The translations under genes and the position numbers were made by a program. Positions 1-10,040 of a DNA stretch of 64,000 nt are shown one piece after another. Position 1 is the stretch's first letter. Each line of letters begins with the position of its first letter. The notes beneath the pieces are model-generated. The model ran no database searches. It was given only the letters and a program-made list of their open reading frames with translations, and was not told the origin of the DNA. Source of the DNA: Ulva prolifera (taxonomy: Eukaryota; Chlorophyta; Ulvophyceae; Ulvales; Ulvaceae); NCBI GenBank assembly GCA_023078555.1, contig CM041201.1, forward strand, positions 7,757,172 through 7,821,171, given 5' to 3'.

Positions 1-549
1 TGGTCCCGCGAGATTGGCAACTTTCTGACATGGACCGTACTCAGTGAACATTTCCCGATTGCCTACTATATGCATGTCCGACCCACTATCAAAAATGATG
101 TTCCACGGCATGGACGCGTCCGGCTGTGGATACTTGTCAGGCATTTCTACAGTGCAAACATCTTTGGCCGCGGCCTGTTTGCGTTGGGGGCAGTTCGCAC
201 GCAAATGTCCCTTCTTCTTGCAGAAGAAACAGGTCCTGGTCTCCTCGCGAGGAGCCTGGCCAGCTGCGAGAGCAGCAACCACAGGGCCATCACCACGGTG
301 CTGCTTGCGCCAGCCATGGCCTGGTTTGCCCGCGGGCGCCCCAGACCTAGCCTGCAGCGACCGCTGTTGTTTGAGCAAATCAGCATGCTCAGTCAAACGT
401 GATATTATCACATGAGGGGAGGAGTGTTGAACTTCGCCGCGCACAGCGTTGAACTCCTCCCCCACCTCTAACAGTTTCAATCTTAGCCATCGCTGGCCCA
501 CATCGGCACCTAGTGCCTCCAGTTGAGTGTAAACACTCATCACATCACC
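1..549 (-). CDS. Copia pol start: zinc knuckle and retropepsin, truncated by window edge
   Basis: On the minus strand the frame of the upstream gag continues after one TGA (550-552) to the window edge. It carries a canonical CCHC zinc knuckle at 190-231 (C-FF-C-KKKG-H-LRAN-C) and then, near 70-105, a Ty1/copia-type aspartic protease start (WNIIFDSGSDMHIV), where the copia consensus is W-x-x-DSGA/S-x-x-H. The zinc knuckle packages element RNA and the protease processes the polyprotein; integrase, RT and RNase H would lie to the left of this window. The block is open over about 180 codons, so decay is slight. Family assignment rests on the protease signature and on the flanking LTR and primer site. 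Confidence 0.8.
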
Positions 550-1197
550 TCAATATGTCGCAACATCTTTATTGTTTTGTGACAAAGAATTAAACCGACT
601 CCACAGTCTGTGGATTTCGGCTTCAGTGCTAGGTCTGTACTTGGCAGTCAAGTAAGACCATGCTTCACACAAATGTGACATGCGATAGACAGTCGTCCTA
701 TCCGCGTCAGGCAAAGACATTAGGACCTGTGTCCTCGCCCTAGCATGAACACGCAGTTCGTCCGCAGACGGTGCGTGCTGCAACAAATGATCTAACTCGA
801 ATTGACCTAACCACAAAAAGACTTTCTGTTCGTACGCAACGAAACTTTCAGTCTTAAAATTCCATTTAGGGAGTTTTCCTTTCGTCAAATCAAGTTCGCT
901 ACGTCCCCGAGATGCACGCAGCGCTTCGGTTAACGTTTCGAGTGATATGAGTGACTCAGTGTGACCAGGATCGTTCACAACATGAGAGGAAAAAGGCACC
1001 TGCTGGCTGCTCTGCCCAGTGTGGGAAGAGGGTCGTGGCCGGACAATTCGTCCGCCCCGGAGCAACATACCCGCAGGCTGTTCTCCGTCAGGGAGCTGCT
1101 GGTCAGCGTCCCTGTCGACGAGAGGCTGCTGGTCAGCATCGTCACGCCTCTCCTCGCGAGGAGAGTTGGCGTTAGAGTTGGCGTTTGAAAGAGACAT
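550..1197 (-). CDS. gag: Copia gag (capsid-like) ending at an internal TGA
   Basis: A 215-residue minus-strand ORF begins with an ATG at 1195-1197 and a low-complexity Asn/Ser/Gln/Asp-rich head. Residues about 100-215 look like a copia-type capsid: KLPKWNFKTESFVAYEQKV, a W-x-x-L-x-x-K/R-Y motif (AWSYLTAKYRPS), then an I-x-x-L-W-x-x-F helix. The ORF stops at TGA 550-552, after ATY, while the same frame stays open downstream into the zinc knuckle. In copia elements gag and pol are normally one frame, so this is probably one nonsense change in an otherwise young element; programmed readthrough cannot be excluded. The ATG lies about 290 bases inside the primer site, as expected for a leader. Confidence 0.8.
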   Translation of the reverse strand: MSLSNANSNANSPREERRDDADQQPLVDRDADQQLPDGEQPAGMLLRGGRIVRPRPSSHTGQSSQQVPFSSHVVNDPGHTESLISLETLTEALRASRGRSELDLTKGKLPKWNFKTESFVAYEQKVFLWLGQFELDHLLQHAPSADELRVHARARTQVLMSLPDADRTTVYRMSHLCEAWSYLTAKYRPSTEAEIHRLWSRFNSLSQNNKDVATY

Positions 1198-1489
1198 CCT
1201 GCATTAGGACAGACGGTTGTTTGTCGCGCGCAGCAACTAAACCGGTGGGATTGCTCGCAAGCATACAGGTTGAGAAAATAAGCGCACGCGTTCGCTTTTC
1301 TCAGCGCTGATCATTAAAACAAGCTTCTCGAATTGTGTCTAACAACAATATGCTACGAGAAAGCCAAATGATGCCTACGCTTATGACCAAGGTCTGAGCG
1401 CCGGCAGAACAGTGGAATGCCTGCCGTGTCTGCGCGCAGACTTTGGCCAACGGCTTCCTGAACATGACCATAAACAGACATAACGCTAA
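1198..1489 (-). other. Untranslated leader of the copia element
   Basis: This lies between the primer-binding site and the gag ATG on the minus strand. No conserved ORF or splice pair was recognised. It would hold packaging and dimerisation signals by analogy with other LTR elements; none was identified. Confidence 0.5.
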
Positions 1490-1504
1490 CATTCATCGAT
1501 ACCA
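1490..1504 (-). promoter_or_regulatory. Primer-binding site of the copia element
   Basis: Directly after the LTR terminus (minus-strand ...TTTCTGACA) comes TGGTATCGATGAATG. The first seven bases equal the classic initiator-Met PBS start TGGTATC, and later bases differ from the plant form. A near-identical string, GGTATCGGTGA, occurs at 59,144 and at 60,650 in other elements, suggesting one local tRNA used by several families. Confidence 0.7.
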
Positions 1505-1856
1505 TGTCAGAAATGCTACATCCTTTCGGGTCAGACGCGCAGTCTCAGTTCAGGTCACATCAAGTCAGCCAGTGGTTCCATACCTTCTGCGCACAGAGGT
1601 AGAACCGAGGAACAATTAAAACGGGGAGATGTTAATACCGTGAAACAGTAAGAAGAAAAGGTTACAGATCTCAGTGTGCACATCCTTATGTGCACACTGA
1701 ACACTCAAGGTTACGGCGGGAAACCCTCGCAGGATCTCCCTCACTACATCGAGACAATCCCGGCTGGCGGCTTACCCCTGCACTGGATCCGCGGATCGTC
1801 CGTGCATGGGTGCACCTGTCACCACACTGCTGCCCACAGGCTCATGCATTGTGACA
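1505..1856 (-). repeat. 5' LTR of the copia element (352 bp)
   Basis: On the minus strand it begins TGTCACAATGCATGAG and ends TTTCTGACA (TG...CA). It is homologous over its full length to 4,859-5,205, 40,440-40,786 and 57,257-57,606. The core-promoter segment reads GTGCACATAAGGATGTGCAC, a weakened version of the CATATAAG box in the other copies, within an inverted TGTGCA pair. The right flank (ctagg) is intron sequence of gene A copy 1, 40 bases before the acceptor at 1,896, so the whole element entered that intron. The matching duplication would be left of the window. Confidence 0.9.
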
Positions 1857-1896
1857 CTAGGAGGAGCGAGGACTGAACGCAGACATGTCTGTGCAG

Positions 1897-3475
1897 GGTC
1901 GCGAGCAGCAGCATGGACACGGCAGCGGTGGGTCATGATGATGTGGTCATGCCCCGCAAAGAGATGCTCGTGCGCAACCTCACTGCAGGGTGGCCCGTGG
2001 TGTGGTCTGATAAAGACGCGGCGTGGTACAAGTGCATTCCTTGCCGGGATGTGCTGTCTCGGGAGGTGGCTGCGAGATGTCTGTTTACCTTTGCACGTGC
2101 ATACCTTGCAGCTTTGGTATCTCCTCGGGACGATCCTGTATTCGAAGAACAAGGTGATGCCTCACGTGACACCCCCACCGAGCTCCTCGACGACATTCAG
2201 AAATCCCAGAACGCCAAAGGGGAGGTGACCATGGGTAGTATCGTGAAGTCCTTCAAGGGATGCTCTGGCAAAGTCTTTTGTCACATGCTGATGCTGCTGA
2301 CATGGGCTGGCCACATTGGCCGTTTCAACACACTGGCAATGTCCTAGTACCATTTGTCGACGATCGTTGATGCATATTATGCAAACAAGGAGTGGATCCT
2401 TCGTGCCAGCCCCGAAGTTGCGAAGGTGTGATATTGCAGTCTATCCCATAGATTCGGATGCAAACTGCCACATTTAACTTGCCCTTTTGCTTCTAGTGAC
2501 ATGATTGTGAGGTCTGTAGCATCCCGTGTTGTATGTGCAACCTTGCCACTACTGACTAGCGGTACGGGGCTGAAATTTACATGGCTTGCGTGTGGCGTTT
2601 ATCCGCGGCTGTCGTTATGTAGGCCCGGAGGGACGCGTCCTATCTGTTCCGAGTGTTCAGGCCGTATGTGCGGCTATACGTTATGGCCCTGAAGGCTAAT
2701 GGCGCTATCAACACATTGAAGCCGAAACCGATGCAAGCTTCCGAGCTCAGAAGCTGCGCAGAGGCTACAACCAGCGGCGCCATGACCATCATGTATGGTC
2801 GGGTGACAGCGTTCATCAAGATGTTGTCCGGGGCACGCAACCCAGTGTTTGTGGCACTACGCTGGGGCCATGTTCATTTCATCCCCACGTACTATGTCGA
2901 CGAGGCGACGCGTGAGACACTGGTGCGCGCGCGATTTTGCCATGGCCTCGGTGACTTGTCAACATGCGCATGCTGTATGATTCCACATGTCTCGGCGCGC
3001 GAGTCGATTGGTCCGCCCCGGAAGTTGTTTCTTGCCCGAGTGCGAGTCAACCCGCTTTTCCCACGACAGCGCGGTGGAACCCTTGCGTGGTCTGTACGTG
3101 TCACACGGCTCTAATGCGCAGGTCACATTCATGTGTGGCTTCTCCATTGCGTAGGGTAAAAGCCCACACCACTTTGGGGTCAAGAACATTGTTGTGGACA
3201 ACACGGCCGCCCTCAACGCGGAGGACGCGGACTGGCACAACAACCTCAGCACAGTTGGGGAGCATCTAATGTCCATCGCGCTCCATCAGCGCATCATCGA
3301 TGTCGCTGATTCGGCTGGCCTCCACATTGGTGAGAAGTTCAAGTTGAGTCAACTGCTCAAGCGCCGCAAGTCGGCCGGGGCTGGAGACCCCGATCCATTA
3401 GCGGTCGATGAAATGTGTGCTCTTGTGGAGAATGTGGTTGTTGGCCTGTTCAATGGGGGTCTCCCACATGTTTAG
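1897..3475 (+). pseudogene. Gene A copy 1, exons 1-3 (unrecognised protein)
   Basis: Exon 1 (1,897-2,425) and exon 2 (2,623-2,922) were placed by comparison with copy 2, where the matching exons (25,571-26,099 and 26,281-26,580) have exactly equal lengths (529 and 300 nt). Exon 3 starts at 3,122 and stays in a recognisable frame to about 3,475. Exon 1 encodes MDTAAVGHDDVVMPRKEM and a WYKCIPC motif; exon 2 has RLYVMALKANG and ALRWGHVHFIPTYY; exon 3 has NIVVDNTAALNAEDADW. No known domain was recognised. In-frame TAG codons occur in exon 1 (2,351-2,353, replacing a sense codon of copy 2) and in exon 3 (Trp TGG of copy 2 becomes TAG near 3,154). The copy is therefore dead unless stops are suppressed. 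Confidence 0.7.
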
Positions 3476-3561
3476 GTACACATGCATGGATCCATACACA
3501 TGTGGTGTGATGCAACACAGACACAGGGTCCTCAGTGATGCATGTGGCTCATGCAGGTTTT

Positions 3562-4688
3562 GCTTTTGTCGCTTCCACGGCATGGTCCCTCTGCGGTACA
3601 TCCCCCTCGCGCCATTTGCTATGTCTGCGCTTCTGGCACGGTTCACCGCAGCCGCAGACAAGAAGGCACTCACGCGAGAGCTCCGGTCAAGCATGGTGTT
3701 CGGCCGCATGTTGAGAGCGCAGCTATTCCAAAATGGCCACGAGAACCGTGTCTCTATAGCGAATGGCGGCTTGTGGTCGATCAATTGCGACACGTACCAA
3801 AACGAGTATTTGCACCTGGCCTTTTTGAATGCCGTGTTTGGGGACCTGGTACGCTAAGTCTTGCAGTGCATGTCGGCATTGTTGCATACCTTGCTCACAC
3901 CGCCCCACAGCTTGGGTGTCGTGCTGTGGGGCGGATGGTGTCCACTCGTACAGCGGCGGGTTCGAGTTCTCGGGCGTATCGTACTGTACTGTGGCATGGC
4001 GCGATATGCTGCCACTCCCTCCTTTCTCAACGAGCGATGTCTGTGGCGGTGTTGCATGAGGTTTTGTGGCGTTCAGTGCCGACTACGCGTTGTGTGCGGA
4101 CGTGTATGTGCCTACTTCATTTGCCGTTGTGCATGGTGTGTCTGCGACCCCCACAGCGCGGCGCTGCGGCATACAAAGCCGCCACGCTCGTGTTGTGTCC
4201 CTATCTGCTAATAGCACTCATCCTGATGCACAACGCGCTGATGCTGGGTGCATTTCGTGTAGAGGAGCTAAAGGGGTTTTGCACAATGCTGGGGACAAGT
4301 GGCGAGGTTCAAACGGCATGGCTGAGCCAGCTTGAGAACGCTGGCGGGGAGCACGGCGTTGATTTACGTGACATGCTGAGCACGGCCAGCAGGGGGCAAG
4401 GTCACGTCGTCTCTGGAGGCTATGCGGGTGGTTGGAGAGACTGTTGCAGCTGATGTGTATGACCACCTCCTTGATCGTGACGCCCAGGTGGAGGGCCTCA
4501 CTGTTGAGGACGTGGCGGAAGACGTTGACCTCTGTCGCTTTGGGCAAGAGCTATCGTGTGCGCAGCTGTTTGGTCCGGCCGGGGATTTCATGGTTGAGCG
4601 CATGCGGAAGCGGAAGTGTGTGTATAATGCCGACGCCATGCGGCGGAAGCGACTCACCAAGATGCGGGTCGGAGACATTGAAGTGCAG
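3562..4688 (+). pseudogene. Gene A copy 1, exons 4-5 (unrecognised)
   Basis: Exon 4 (about 3,562-3,848, after ...catgcag and before gtacgc) encodes MVPLRYIPLAPFAMSALLA and IANGGLWSINCDTYQNEYLH. Exon 5 (4,215-4,688, after ...ctaatag and before gtgcgc) encodes MLGAFRVEELKGFCTMLG and an acidic stretch VEGLTVEDVAEDVDLC followed by a basic end (MRRKRLTKMRVGDIEVQ). Exon 5 needs a one-base frame change near 4,410. There is no counterpart in copy 2, which lost this part. I do not recognise the fold. Splice sites are inferred from sequence only. Confidence 0.5.
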
Positions 4689-4858
4689 GTGCGCATGGCT
4701 GCCAATTTTTGGTCTGTATGGTGTCTGCGATATGCGGATCGTGGCTGTAGCTTGTGCTATGTTGATGTTGGCCATGACATGCGCGTCAAACTTGTTTCTG
4801 TTTGCACCTGCTTAAGATGCCTCACAGCAAAACACACCATCAGTGTAGTTCCAACGTT

Positions 4859-5205
4859 TGTCACAATGCATGAGCCTGCGGGCAGCAGTGTGGTGACAGG
4901 TGCACCCATGCACGGACGATCCGCGGATCCAGTGCAGGGGTAAGCCGCCAGCCTAGATTGTCTCGATGTAGTGAGAGAGATCCTGCGAGGGTTTCCCGCC
5001 GTAACCTTGAGTGTTCAGTGTGCATATAAGCATGTGCACACTGAGATCTGTAACCATTCTCCTTACTGTTTCCCGGTACTAGCACTTCCCCTCAACATCT
5101 CTCGGTTCTACCTCTGTGCGCAGCAGGTATGAGATGTTGGCTGTCCTGACCTGACCTGAATGAGGACTGCGCGTCCGCCCCTGTACATAGATAGCTTTTC
5201 TGACA
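4859..5205 (+). mobile_element. Solo copia LTR with ACGTT target duplication
   Basis: The LTR starts TGTCACAATGCATGAG and ends TTTCTGACA, flanked on both sides by ACGTT (4,854-4,858 and 5,206-5,210), a perfect 5-bp duplication typical of copia. No internal region remains, so it arose by LTR-LTR recombination. A TATA-like CATATAAG lies at 5,023-5,030 between inverted TGTGCA motifs. It sits in an intron of gene A copy 1, and its downstream edge is 8 bases before the next exon. Confidence 0.95.
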
Positions 5206-5213
5206 ACGTTCAG

Positions 5214-5415
5214 GTCTCGACGGAAGGTCTCAACGCCATCTTGATGCATCGCAAGGCAGTGCTGCAACACTTCAGCATTGCGGTGCAAAGACCGCCAACA
5301 CTACGCATGATGGATTGGGTGTGCTCCGCTGGCGGAGGTCTCTTCATCGGTATCCTGCGGCACATTCGTGAGGGTGGTCGGGGCCTCGAGCACATGCTGC
5401 AGTACCTACGTCTTG
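5214..5415 (+). CDS. Gene A copy 1, exon 6
   Basis: The exon follows ...acgttcag and precedes gtaggatct. It encodes VSTEGLNAILMHRKAV, then MMDWVCSAGGGLFIGILRHI and a RLGR-type end. The acceptor survives although a solo LTR lies 8 bases upstream; the LTR end TTTTCTGAC may now serve as its pyrimidine tract. No domain was recognised. It is unrepresented in copy 2. Confidence 0.5.
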
Positions 5416-5633
5416 GTAGGATCTCGACTTGTTGGTGGGCAAGGAACACATTGGCACCTCGACTTTGAAGGCGTGCTAGTCGGTTATGGATGTGTGTCAC
5501 ACATGCTTGAACGCTGTGGCCTTGTTGTGTTTGTTCACGGTTGCGACAGAATGTACCACGTCTGCCTACTGCACCTACTGCACCGGTGTCACCTGATGCA
5601 TGCTGAAGATGATCGGTCTTGGCGCTGCTGCAG

Positions 5634-6184
5634 ATAAGGCACCGGTGCCAGTGGTGGTTCGCAGCTACAAATCACTTGACGTGGCCAACCCGCTGAAGCG
5701 CCTGCAAGGCAAGTGTCTGGCGGTCGACCCGAAGAAGGTGGCTGCTGGAGCTGAAGGTGCCGACGAGCTGTGCCTAGCAGACACAACAGGAGGGGCCAGC
5801 CAGCGGTTTCACCTGTGCCCACACCACCTAGGGAAGCCGCTGTTGCTGATCGAGGACTTCCATGGCACCGGCACCGCACGCTTTGTGCGGTATTGCAGCA
5901 ACACGCAGCACAGGCGACTGATGGACATCGCGAACTTCACAGGGTTCGCGACGGTGTGTGACGCGCATCAAACAGGCGCGACGCTACTCGGCCGGAAGGC
6001 TGTGCTGCTGTCGGCCGGAGAGGACTTCCACGGGGTGGCACCTACCGACCTCCGGCTTGACACACTTGTCGCCGGGTCTCCAAACATCCACCGCCGCAAC
6101 CTGGAGCGCTGCGATGTCAGCGTGTGCGAGATGGAACCCGATCGCCGGAAGACTGTCACAGGGTTGTGCCGGAAGCACGTCAAG
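5634..6184 (+). CDS. Gene A copy 1, exon 7: Cys/His-rich block
   Basis: A 551-nt open exon lies between ...gctgctgcag and gtgtgctac. It contains spaced Cys/His groups: KCLAVD, ELCLAD, RFHLCPHHLGKP, RFVRYCSNTQHRR, TVCDAHQTGA, RRNLERCDVSVCEME and GLCRKHVK. The repeated C-x-x-H and RF-x-x-C-x-x-x-x-x-H spacing suggests metal-binding clusters reminiscent of, but not matching, SBP-type zinc fingers. Coding support comes from the open frame and the clean intron (6,185-6,353). Function is unknown; nucleic-acid binding is an inference. Confidence 0.55.
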
Positions 6185-6353
6185 GTGTGCTACGCATGTA
6201 TGTCTGGCGTGCCATGTGCATGCTCTTGACGATGGCCTAAGGTTCGTCAACGGATTTTATGCAGTGACGCTGAATATATATCCGTATGTGGTTCTTAGTT
6301 TCAGGTTCTCGTCATGTAGTCGTGCCTCCCGGCTGACGTGGCGTGTGCTGCAG

Positions 6354-6914
6354 GTTCCACGGGTGATCGACGCGAAAGGCGTCGCAGCCGTGACTTGCAG
6401 TCGTTGTTATAACCTGAAGGAGCAGGGCCTCTTCCCAGATGCTCAGCGCAACTGGAAGCGGCAGTGCTGTGTGTGTCTGGAGCTGGATTCCCCGCAGCAG
6501 CCGCAAGACGCGCGCGTGCTTCCGGCACTGCCACGCCCCCCTTCCGGCGCGCTGGTGATGATCATTGGCAGGATGCCGGCGGGCGCGCTCTGGCCAGGGC
6601 CGCTGACCGGGGCTCGGTGCGCGGTGTACGTGTGGCAGGCAGCTGACGGGGGCCGGTATGTGCCGTGCCCTAACAGTGTGATGACAGCGAAGAGCCGCCC
6701 GCACGGTTCCCGCACGTGTGCGGAGCACAGAGGATGCGTCGTGCATCACACGGACGCGCACGTGACATGCGCAAAGAAATATTGCACTGACTGTCCCGCA
6801 TGGAAGATCGAAGATGCGTGGGTGACACGGGCAGACGGCACGTATGTGAGGAGAGCGTGTGACGACTGCGCGGCGAAGAGAGCGGCAAAGCGGGAGGGCG
6901 CGCGGCTGCAGTAG
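6354..6914 (+). CDS. Gene A copy 1, last exon: zinc-cluster C-terminus
   Basis: The exon starts after the intron end gtgctgcag and ends at TAG 6,912-6,914. It encodes several C-x2-C pairs: VTCSRCYNLKEQG, KRQCCVCLELD, SRTCAEHRGC and CAKKYCTDCPAWK, then CDDCAAKRAAKREG with a basic tail. The C-x2-C...C-x2-C pattern implies two or more zinc sites. The next ATG (7,005) follows after 90 bases on the same strand, so gene A probably ends here and gene B begins, although a single longer gene cannot be excluded. Confidence 0.55.
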   Translation, partial: VPRVIDAKGVAAVTCSRCYNLKEQGLFPDAQRNWKRQCCVCLELDSPQQPQDARVLPALPRPPSGALVMIIGRMPAGALWPGPLTGARCAVYVWQAADGGRYVPCPNSVMTAKSRPHGSRTCAEHRGCVVHHTDAHVTCAKKYCTDCPAWKIEDAWVTRADGTYVRRACDDCAAKRAAKREGARLQ

Positions 6915-7004
6915 CAAGGCGCGCAAGCGGTTCAGTCCCTGACCTTGCATCAGCGAGTGCCGGACCATCCAAGCGCCCTTGAGTGGCTGTTGTGATACGA
7001 GCCA

Positions 7005-8378
7005 ATGTCAAAGGCCATGAGGGAGGCGGGGGGCCCGTGGGCTCGCCCGGGCGAGTGCCACGTCGTGGGCTGCAGCGGCACAATTGTGACGAGCAAGTCT
7101 AAGGTGTGCGACACGCACAGGGATGCTGTGCTGTACCTCCAGAGCAAGGACGGCCAGGACGCGGCGGTTGTGTACCACTGTCGATCGTGCCAGATGTGGG
7201 TGGAGATCGAGCGGCTTGAAGAGGATGGCAGATGCGGGCCACGCTGCCAAGCATTCGGCAGCGACGGCGCCAAGGCGGCGGTCGCAGGCGACAAACACCT
7301 GAGGCGGGTCCTCGAGCGCCTTTGTGAGACGCCGGCTCTCGCAGATGAGCCGCCCCGGGGTCTAGCTCGTGTGCTGGGGCTGGCCACGTGCGACATGCAG
7401 ACGGGAGAACCGAGTCGATGCCACCACGTCAGCCCACACACGGGTCGGTGCACGTCGAAGATCACGGCGAGCCATGCCAGCCGCATGTGCCGGACACATT
7501 GCCATGATGTGGTGCTCAGGGTTGACGGTGGCCAGGGCCCGTCGGTGGTGTCCATCAAGAGGTACTGCCTAAACCGATTCTGCCAGAAGGTGTGCAGTAT
7601 CGAGGGCGTGGGCCTCGTGCGTGGCAGTTACGCGTGTGCCCGCTGCTATGAGGTGCACACAAGGCTGCAGCGACACGCTGCACAGGCACGCCGGCTGCTG
7701 GACGAAGACGCACCCTCCTGCGACGGCAGCGTCGTGCTGTCCGCTGAAGGGGAGGACGTCGGCAGCGAGTCCGATGCGTCTTCGGATTGGGACTCGGAGC
7801 CGCAAGTCATCGGCTCCACCGAGGCTGCTGCAGAGTCGGCTGAGGACGACAAGGTGCCGGCGGGGTACGACTACGGTGACGGGAGCGGGTCAGATTGCGG
7901 GGATGTTGGGTTGGCGCTCGTCGCAGGCATCACCGTCCGTCAGTCGCGACAAGACGCAGCCCAACCAACCACAGGACACGGTGGGGCCAGCACGAGCGCA
8001 ACAGCTGTCGCGCGTGCGCAAGCGCCCTCAGCAGAGGTACAGGGCTCCCCGGCCGTGCCTCTCGGCTGTGTCCGGTGCCGCAATGCACCTTTGTGCGAGA
8101 AGACGCCGCCGGTTGAGCGGGTCGTGGACGGGTACTGCATCACCTGCCTGTCCAGCTTGAAGGACTGCGGCTCTGCTCTGGACGCGATCGTGTTGGTGAC
8201 GACTCCAGGCACATTGGATCGCAGCGCGGGTGCGGCATTCGCTGTTTTTAATGCGCAGCTGAGCATAAATCGGTCACATTCGTGCCTGCTCTGCACTTCC
8301 TGCCGGGTCAGGGTCTGTGTGCTGACATGGAAGTTGCCGCTCGTGCGCTATTGTTTCAGTGGCACTGGTGCCTCGTGA
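7005..8378 (+). CDS. Gene B copy 1, N-terminal Cys-rich exon
   Basis: An ORF of 457 codons opens with ATG at 7,005. Cys/His clusters recur: ECHVVGCSGTIV and VCDTHRD, YHCRSCQMW, CGPRCQAFG, SRCHHVSPHTGRC, MCRTHCHDV, RYCLNRFCQKVCSIEG and YACARCYEVH. These are followed by an acidic low-complexity part (GSESDASSDWDSE) and two more clusters (GCVRCRNAPLCEK, YCITCLSSLKDCG). It resembles gene A exons 7-8 in style, suggesting related zinc modules. The real exon probably ends near 8,220-8,230, since the tail looks intronic. No catalytic motif was seen. Confidence 0.6.
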   Translation: MSKAMREAGGPWARPGECHVVGCSGTIVTSKSKVCDTHRDAVLYLQSKDGQDAAVVYHCRSCQMWVEIERLEEDGRCGPRCQAFGSDGAKAAVAGDKHLRRVLERLCETPALADEPPRGLARVLGLATCDMQTGEPSRCHHVSPHTGRCTSKITASHASRMCRTHCHDVVLRVDGGQGPSVVSIKRYCLNRFCQKVCSIEGVGLVRGSYACARCYEVHTRLQRHAAQARRLLDEDAPSCDGSVVLSAEGEDVGSESDASSDWDSEPQVIGSTEAAAESAEDDKVPAGYDYGDGSGSDCGDVGLALVAGITVRQSRQDAAQPTTGHGGASTSATAVARAQAPSAEVQGSPAVPLGCVRCRNAPLCEKTPPVERVVDGYCITCLSSLKDCGSALDAIVLVTTPGTLDRSAGAAFAVFNAQLSINRSHSCLLCTSCRVRVCVLTWKLPLVRYCFSGTGAS

Positions 8379-8593
8379 AACCGTGTGCACCATCACCTGG
8401 TGACGTGCCGAGCTGTCACCGGTGCCTCTGCGGACATGCTTCGTTTTACTATGTTTATTAATTGTATTAATACGTATCAATATGCTCTCAATCGCTTCCG
8501 ATACGTGTGGTGTGCAAGATTGGTTGTTTGTACATGTGTTGACGCGACTCCCTGTGATGCCATCCGAAGGATTGCTGTGCAGGCACTGTTGAC

Positions 8594-9956
8594 ATGATGA
8601 AACACGCACTCACGGATGACGTCGACGAGTGCGACATCCGGCCGAGGGACGCCCTGAAGACTGACAAGGCTGCCAGGCGGAACCACCGGGAGCGTCTGCA
8701 GTACGAAGCGCTTCCAGAGGAGAAGAAGAAGGTGAAGCGGGCAAAGATGCATGCGAGCTTGAAGGGACCCCGGAGCAATGCCCCCAAGGGACTCAAGAAC
8801 ATTCAGCAAGGCCCAATCGCAAATGCCATGCGCGGCCGATGCGCGCCCAGCCGGCACTGTGAGCATGGTACGGCTACATGCTCTTGCTCCTGTAGATGGT
8901 GTGTGTGCACAGTGTTCAGTCTTATTTTTCTGGAAGGTGTTGTGGAATTTCGTGGCCTGTGTTGTATCCATGCTATGCCTGCCCTGCTACTGCGGTGTCC
9001 ACAGGGGTGGACCTATGTAGTCTGTGTGTATCCTGTGCCGCGCTGGACTCTTGCCTGTGCATGCAGCATCATCAGCGATGCGGGTGATGGACGGCCTCCA
9101 CGCTTTCAAGCTGGCGGACTGGGCGAAGGCCGCAGCGGTGTCTGACGCGGCGGTGGGAATGGTGGTGGAGACTCCAAAGTGGGTGACCAACCGCAGCCTG
9201 CAAATCTTCGCGCTGGAGATGTTCATGCCTGTCGGCTTCACATCTCGAAAGCCCAAGGCCAGCAAGGCGCAGGCCCCACAGGGGGCTGCCTCAGCACGGC
9301 CACGCCCAGACGACGCGCTCGTGGCTCAGGCGGCGCGGAGCCAAAGGTCAACGGTGGTCCGCATCGGACACGCGCAATGTCAGCAGGCAAAAGACCGCGG
9401 CGAGGATGCGCCTTCATGTCTGACGTACTCTGTGCGCGCGGTGCATTTGAAGTGCGCACAGAGCATGACGGAGCCGCTGCGCAGGACCCTGCAGCTACTG
9501 CGCACGACCCTGCAGCTACTGCAGCGGCTGCAGCTGCTCCCTCGGCCGACACTCCCAGCCCTCCTGACGCTGTTTGTGTGGGGCCTCGCACACTGCAGTG
9601 TCGCTGTTTGCGAGAGCAGAGACGCGGTGCCGCAGCTGATCTGGCACTATGCGTATGCGGAAGGCCTGACGCTGGCATGGCAGCTCGTCCTAGTCGCCGC
9701 CGGCACGACGTGGATCAACAGCGATGACGATGTCACGTCTGCGCTGTCCGTGCTGGCGTGCATCCCGCGGGCCGCCCTGATCGGGCTGGAGCAATTTGAC
9801 AAGCAGAAGTGGCCGGAGATCCTGGACGGGCGACGCAAGCGGCGAGGCGGCGACAAACTCGAGCCGGTGCGAGTCTGCCATAACCCAGATACTTCCCAGC
9901 TCGGCCTCAAAACAGAATTTATGAGACTGCACTGTTCGCCCTCCTATTATCGGATG
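8594..9956 (+). CDS. Gene B copy 1, middle exons (two)
   Basis: A first exon about 8,594-8,870 encodes a basic stretch (KAARRNHRERLQYE, KKKVKRAKMHASLKGPRSN), and a second exon 9,067-9,956 lies between ...catgcag and gtgtgcatg. The second is almost identical to 27,404-28,389 in copy 2 but 96 bases shorter: copy 1 lost 32 codons and carries a short LQLLR-T-TLQLLQ duplication at the join, keeping frame. It encodes LHAFKLADWAKAAAVSD, a hydrophobic Leu-rich patch and EQFDKQKWPEILDGRRKRR. No family was recognised. Exons match copy 2 far better than the intron between them. Confidence 0.6.
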
Positions 9957-10040
9957 GTGTGCATGTGTCGTGTCTGTTTTCCGTAGTCATTGTACCGGGC
10001 GTGCATCGAAACAATGGCACCGACGCCCGTGTGCATGCAG

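Noticed and set aside
1897-3475. Gene A as a tyrosine recombinase (Crypton-like)
   Set aside because: No R...HxxR...Y arrangement could be found in the conserved exons.
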